Shown: piece after piece, positions 32,589-37,500 of the stretch
How the letters are laid out: each line of letters opens with the position of its first letter
Numbering within the stretch: the stretch's first letter is position 1
Notes under the pieces: model-generated
What the model was told of the DNA's origin: nothing
What the model saw: the letters and a program-made list of their open reading frames with translations, nothing else
The model's database searches: none
Made by a program: the position numbers and the translations under genes
NCBI GenBank assembly: GCA_002005505.1
Contig: KV908353.1
Location: 70,164-107,663 of the forward strand
Reading direction: 5' to 3'
DNA: 37,500 nt
DNA from: Botryococcus braunii
Lineage: Eukaryota; Chlorophyta; Trebouxiophyceae

Positions 32589-33830
32589 CTAGCTTCACTG
32601 GTTGTCGTCATCGTCGGTTGGATTCAGTGCTCGAACGTCCACAAAAATGCCCACACCAATGGCACAGATGACTACTCTTACCCCCTACGATTCTCTAGAC
32701 TTAGCTGCTTTGTAACTTTTCTCAATATTTTGAGAACGTTGGCTAAAGCCAGGCCAATTCTATGGAGACAACGACAAGAAGTTTCAGGGATTATATTGGT
32801 TCAAACTTGGTTTGACAGCACATTCAAGGAAACTATTGGTTTAAATTTGCATTGACAACACTCTAATGCCTTATAAGGGAAATTATTGGCTCAAGCTGTC
32901 TTTGACAACACGTTCAGGGAAGTTACACGGCTATATATATATATATATATATATGAGGCTCGAGCTCGAATGTCGGGACGGATAACTAAGACGGCATCAA
33001 ATATTTTTCCTGGCAAAACAGAACCTTACATAACGCTTTGTTTACTTACTTGTCGTCGTTCAATCCTTGGCCAACCGTGTGCACCTTCGTTGACCGACAG
33101 GCCGCGAAGTTTTAGCTGTATACGGCCTATGTGAAAACTTTCCAGAAGTGCTAAATACCAAGGGGCTTGAAAACTACGACGTTGGCAAATTGAGAAGGTC
33201 TTCTATCTTTCAGCGCACAGTTTGTGGCTGACTGCTTCCATTGTTTTACAGTTGGCGTGCTCATTTTCAGTGCGTACGACTAGACCTGTATCGACTGCCA
33301 GATGTACAATGGTCGTCTTGACGTCGTGAGGGCGACGCGAATCGCTGCCAGAGCCGGATACACCGGTACCGTTGACAGAGTGGCTTTACGCACACTGAAA
33401 TCGATACGGGTCTAGTCCTACGGCTAACCGCTTGGACACAATACTACCAGACCAGAGTCTGGCCACCAGGCTCTGCTACCGTGGCTATCGTCTCGAGTTG
33501 CCAAAATCGAGGACATGTCCCAAAATCGGGGGCATGTGATTTCTAACGTTTCTGTACAGAAATATTAGAAACAAACCCGACCCGAGCTACCCGGAATGTA
33601 GCTCTACACATTTTGCAACTCTATAGCTAAATAAATGCCTTCCCTTCCCCTTCCCCCCGCCGCCTCCTTACATTAATGTAGACTTGGAGGGAGAAGGCAT
33701 AGACAAGGACAGCCTTAGCCCTGAATTCATCTTCCCCTTCCCCATTCCTCGTGGCTTTCCGATTGTTAGAAAGTGAAATGTGTAGGAGAGCAATAATAAA
33801 ACAGGCAAAGGATCCGCACACGCACGCGCG
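32589..33830. other. Spacer upstream of the F-box gene
   Basis: It contains three degenerate tandem copies of a unit of about 60 bp at 32765-32925 (core AAATTATTGG then TTTGACAACAC), an (AT)n run at 32932-32954, and an inverted pair near 33277-33296 and 33398-33417 (ACTAGACCTGTATCGA against TCGATACGGGTCTAGT). No gene is supported. Confidence 0.5.
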
Positions 33831-33833
33831 CGT

Positions 33834-33835
<2 letters not shown>

Positions 33836-33904
<69 letters not shown>

Positions 33905-33932
33905 GTTGGTAGAAATATGCATGCGTGCGTGC

Positions 33933-33993
<61 letters not shown>

Positions 33994-34041
33994 TTTGTGT
34001 ACACGTGTGTGTCTAGATCTGTGGGTGTGTGTGTATGTGTG

Positions 34042-34080
<39 letters not shown>

Positions 34081-34110
34081 CTGTCTATGTATGTTTGTGT
34101 ATGTGTGGGG
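33836..34110. repeat. (CA)n - core - (TG)n composite, copy 1
   Basis: CA repeats (33836-33902) are followed by GGTTGGTAGAAATATGCATG and CGTGCGTG (33904-33931), then TG repeats (33934-33990), TTTGTTTGTGTACACG and more TG repeats. The CA and TG arms are complementary, making a potential hairpin with the core as loop. Confidence 0.9.
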
Positions 34111-34772
34111 GGGTGACTTGGGAGTTTGCAGCCGCATGGAAATGATTGTGATGATAGAACATGCTCCACGATGGGATTGAGTAGTGCATGTAAGCTGGTA
34201 AAACATTCTCTACTGTAACAGTCAAGGCCTGGTTTGTAATGAATAGTGCCAATGTGGACCGGATCAATACAATGCTATTGATGATGTATCCAACAGCAAT
34301 GGGGATGGGGAAATCGGGCTGCCGTGTATGACGCCATTGAATACGCCCGCCCGTCCGTCCGTATGCCTGCACCCGCCCGTGATTATGGCGCCATTCAAGG
34401 CCCAATTTAACCACATTGGATGCGGATAGTGTAAATCAGCAAGAGATGTACGATTGTTGGAGGAAGTCCGCTATTGGATGAGACATATCCCAGGCCTTTG
34501 CCCTCGTAGGAGAATTCTTCCAACGCTTTATGGTGGGTAACAAATCACGATATACATTCTTGAAAAGCCGGGTGCGTGCGTGCGTATGTCTGTCTTTCTG
34601 CCTGTCTGCCTGTCTGTTTCCCTTTCTGTCTGTTTTTATGTCTCTCTGTCTGTCCGTCACAAAAGCCCCATGGAGAATCATAAGCATCCTATGCAGGCAC
34701 CGGCAAATCTTAATCGTGCCCATCTTTCATCGCTCTCTCCAACCGTTTATTTGCAGGTCGCTCTCTTCTTCA
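34111..34772. other. Spacer, no supported gene
   Basis: Unique sequence with a GTCTGTCTGCCTGTCTG-type pyrimidine-rich patch at 34585-34655 that leads towards the following CT tract. Confidence 0.4.
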
Positions 34773-35007
<235 letters not shown>

Positions 35008-36100
35008 TGGCTTCCATGAAGGTAAACCAGGGGGAAGAGGATAAAACCATCCACTTCTTTTGTCGTTCCGTTTCTGACAATCTCGGGGGACAATCGCACG
35101 AGTAGGCCGAGCTGGTGGAGGCCCTGTCTACCAAGCTGAGGGTAGCAGCTAGGGTGGATTTCCATCGGGGTTCCCCACCAGGGGAACGGCCAGGTCAATC
35201 AGCATTGCGGAGCAGCGGTCGCGGGACCACCGCGGAGACTGGGGTCTGAGCACTAGCTAGGCACGGCTGAGGAACCCTTCACGGGGTCCAGCACAAGCGA
35301 CGCCAAGGTCGGTACCCTGGCAGGGACCCCCTAGTGCCCCGCATCGGAGAATACGGGCGTTGGGGGAGCGGTGGAGAGGGAGAAGGGGCCGTGAAGATCG
35401 CGGAGGCACGGGAGCGCGCCATGTGGCAAGAGGCCATCTCCCGCCGCTTCTTCGAGGAGGTACAGGAACTCCAGTTGCGCCTCCTCTCCCGCTGTATACC
35501 GTCATTGAGTGTATCGAGTACGGCACACGCGTGACACATGCCGAGGTGCTGTAGGGAGGTGTCCGCTTGAAATAGGCGTGGGAGGGAGTCCGCTCGAATG
35601 GCACGGGACATAGTGGCTGGTGCTCGGGCGGGCCCGGGTGCAGGAGAGGCGGGTCGATGCCGCTCCCTGGGTTTTTCGTGGATGGATGGGTTTCCTGGCA
35701 CTCAGCGTTCGACTACCTTCATGGAAGAGCTTCCTGCCGCAGTCAACAATTTCGTCCTTTCTAATCCACTTCCGCATGAACTTTACGGCCTTCCTGGGAG
35801 ACAAACGCAAAGCTGCTAGGCCATGGCGTATCACAGTGGGACCGGCTCGAATCCCAGAGCCGGTGTCATTTCGTGCGAGTGAAATGTTAACATTTGTGTC
35901 TGTTTTCTCCTGTTTTGGCCATCAGCGCTCGACTTCGCTTCCCTGTAGAGCTTTCTGCCGTGGTGAACAAGTTCGCCCTGCTTAAGCCGCAGCTAAGCTT
36001 GATTATCACAGCCTCCCTGGGAGAAAATTCTATTGTAATACTGAGCCATCCCTTTCCATTGTGGACGCAGGCTCGAAAACCAGGGATGTTGTATTAGATT
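35008..36100 (+). other. GC-richer region with possible coding remnant and an imperfect duplication
   Basis: A + strand frame at 35334-35534 contains AVKIAEARERAMWQEAISRR and FFEEVQELQLRLLSRC, helical and protein-like, but the flanking frames are broken by stops, so it may be an exon or a retroelement remnant. Downstream, 35699-35800 and 35921-36030 are imperfect copies of one sequence (TCAGCG-TCGACT, GAGCTT-CTGCCG, then CCTCCCTGGGAGA-like blocks). No family is recognised. Confidence 0.3.
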
Positions 36101-36129
36101 TGTGCCTGGCCACACCAACACCACATCCA

Positions 36130-36131
<2 letters not shown>

Positions 36132-36219
<88 letters not shown>

Positions 36220-36322
36220 GCACACACACACACACACACACACACATTCACACACACACACACACAGGCACACACACACACACACACAGACAGACACAGA
36301 GACACAACACACACACACACAC

Positions 36323-36353
<31 letters not shown>

Positions 36354-36440
36354 GACAGACACACACACACACACATGTGTGTGTGTACACACACATACAC
36401 ACATACGCATGCACGCACGCACACGCACGCACGCACGCAC
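36132..36440. repeat. Long compound (CA)n tract
   Basis: CA repeats with GCAC, TTCA, GACA and AACA interruptions over about 300 bp. It includes the self-complementary ACACACATGTGTGTGTGTAC at 36368-36388 and ends in (GCAC)n. Confidence 0.97.
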
Positions 36441-36800
36441 TTCGTCTACTGACGACCTGTCTGCTTTGTCCAGGTGCGGTGCAGCAGTGTGTTGTATCAT
36501 TGTTGCTATTGTGAGAGTGAACAAGCTTAGTGTACCCTGTAGTCACTCAAACAGACAAGGGACAGTGACTTCAGGGAGTATAGGCATGTACTTAAACGTA
36601 GCCGTCTAGAGCCTTATCTAATAATTGCTTGATCGGTGCTTGTGTATTAGACAATGATGTAACTGAACTGGTTGTGAAAGATGCTGGGCATTACAAGATG
36701 CTAGTCTTGTCCGACATTTGTATGTGAGGCTCAGCAGACAGTCGCACGGACTGCAGCTGGAGTAACTTCGACTATTGACGACCTGTCTGCTTTGTCCAGG
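36439..36800 (+). repeat. 36-bp direct repeat flanking about 290 bp
   Basis: ACTTCGTCTACTGACGACCT / GTCTGCTTTGTCCAGG (36439-36474) recurs at 36765-36800 with two differences. The first copy abuts the (GCAC)n end of the CA tract. The interior has no coding motif. Confidence 0.8.
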
Positions 36801-37217
36801 GGAAGCCGATTGCCCATAACCTTTTACAGAAATCGAGTTCCACGAATTCGAGATAGCTTCTATTTCGGTCTTCCTCTCCCGACGCTATACCTAATTCTCG
36901 GTTTCGATGGAATTTCGATTTAATTTCTTTACAATTTAGTTTGATATGATTTCGTTATCAGTCCTGCGGGGACAACAATTGTTTCTCTTTCGTCTGAGTA
37001 TCGATTGCAATTCGCTGCGGATTCCGATTGTGAGATACGGACCCTCACTCAACAAAGCATCGTTTTGCACCCCCCGTATATTATAGTTGCTATTAGTTAC
37101 CAGACAAATGTATAGGGCTGTGCAGAAATATGCAAGTCTGCACCGCTTTCTGGGGTCGCAGCTTCTTATAACCATGATCGCTAATGCTACAGGATTCAGT
37201 CAGAAATACTTCTCTGT
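36801..37217. other. Spacer, no supported gene
   Basis: AT-richer unique sequence with many TTTCG/ATTTCGAT-like words at 36830-36960. Nothing recognisable is seen. Confidence 0.4.

Positions 37218-37500
<283 letters not shown>

Noticed and set aside
35846..35870. GGCTCGAATCCC resembling a B box
   Set aside because: It forms a 6-bp stem with a 12-base loop (ACCGGC/GCCGGT), not a T-arm, and there is no A box upstream; neither a tRNA nor a tRNA-derived SINE can be supported.

Overview
The window is nuclear DNA of an intron-bearing, probably photosynthetic eukaryote. It shows GT-AG introns, a plastid-type rhodanese gene split into small exons, non-LTR retrotransposon remnants, and very dense (CA)n/(GT)n and (GA)n/(CT)n tracts. 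A green or other microalga is the best guess; the sequence does not settle the lineage. There are no bacterial operons, rRNA, convincing tRNA or CRISPR array.

Layout. (1) 1-2301, + strand: the last three exons of a long-chain acyl-CoA synthetase, entered through a 68-bp tandem array whose last copy carries the splice acceptor. (2) 4.1-4.5 kb, - strand: the C-terminal piece of a LINE. (3) 5.18-5.62 kb, +: a small secreted or membrane-anchored candidate protein. (4) 6.63-8.46 kb, +: the 3' exons of an unrecognised membrane-protein gene, with (CA)n/(GT)n tracts before and between them. (5) 12.8-13.7 kb: a foldback element with arms of about 430 bp. (6) 20.3-14.1 kb, - strand: a rhodanese-domain gene that I assembled from five exons with consistent phases. 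One of its introns is almost wholly a palindrome of about 2.2 kb, and its other introns hold long polypurine tracts, minisatellites and a small element with inverted termini. (7) 23.7-24.9 kb, +: a decayed LINE copy related to the one at 4.1 kb. (8) 27.0-28.0 kb, +: a 316-residue intronless multi-pass membrane protein. (9) 32.6-31.3 kb, -: an F-box protein. (10) 33.8-37.5 kb: mostly microsatellites, including a repeated (CA)n-core-(TG)n composite.

The genes do not form a pathway: fatty-acid activation, a plastid sulfurtransferase-like protein, an F-box adaptor and unknown membrane proteins are simply neighbours. The most notable structures are the intron-filling palindrome, the second foldback, the tandem array carrying copies of the acyl-CoA synthetase acceptor, and a short 3'-tail motif shared by the LINE and several SINE-like fragments.

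All gene models were built by eye from translated similarity and splice phase. Family names rest on recalled consensus motifs, not on database searches.
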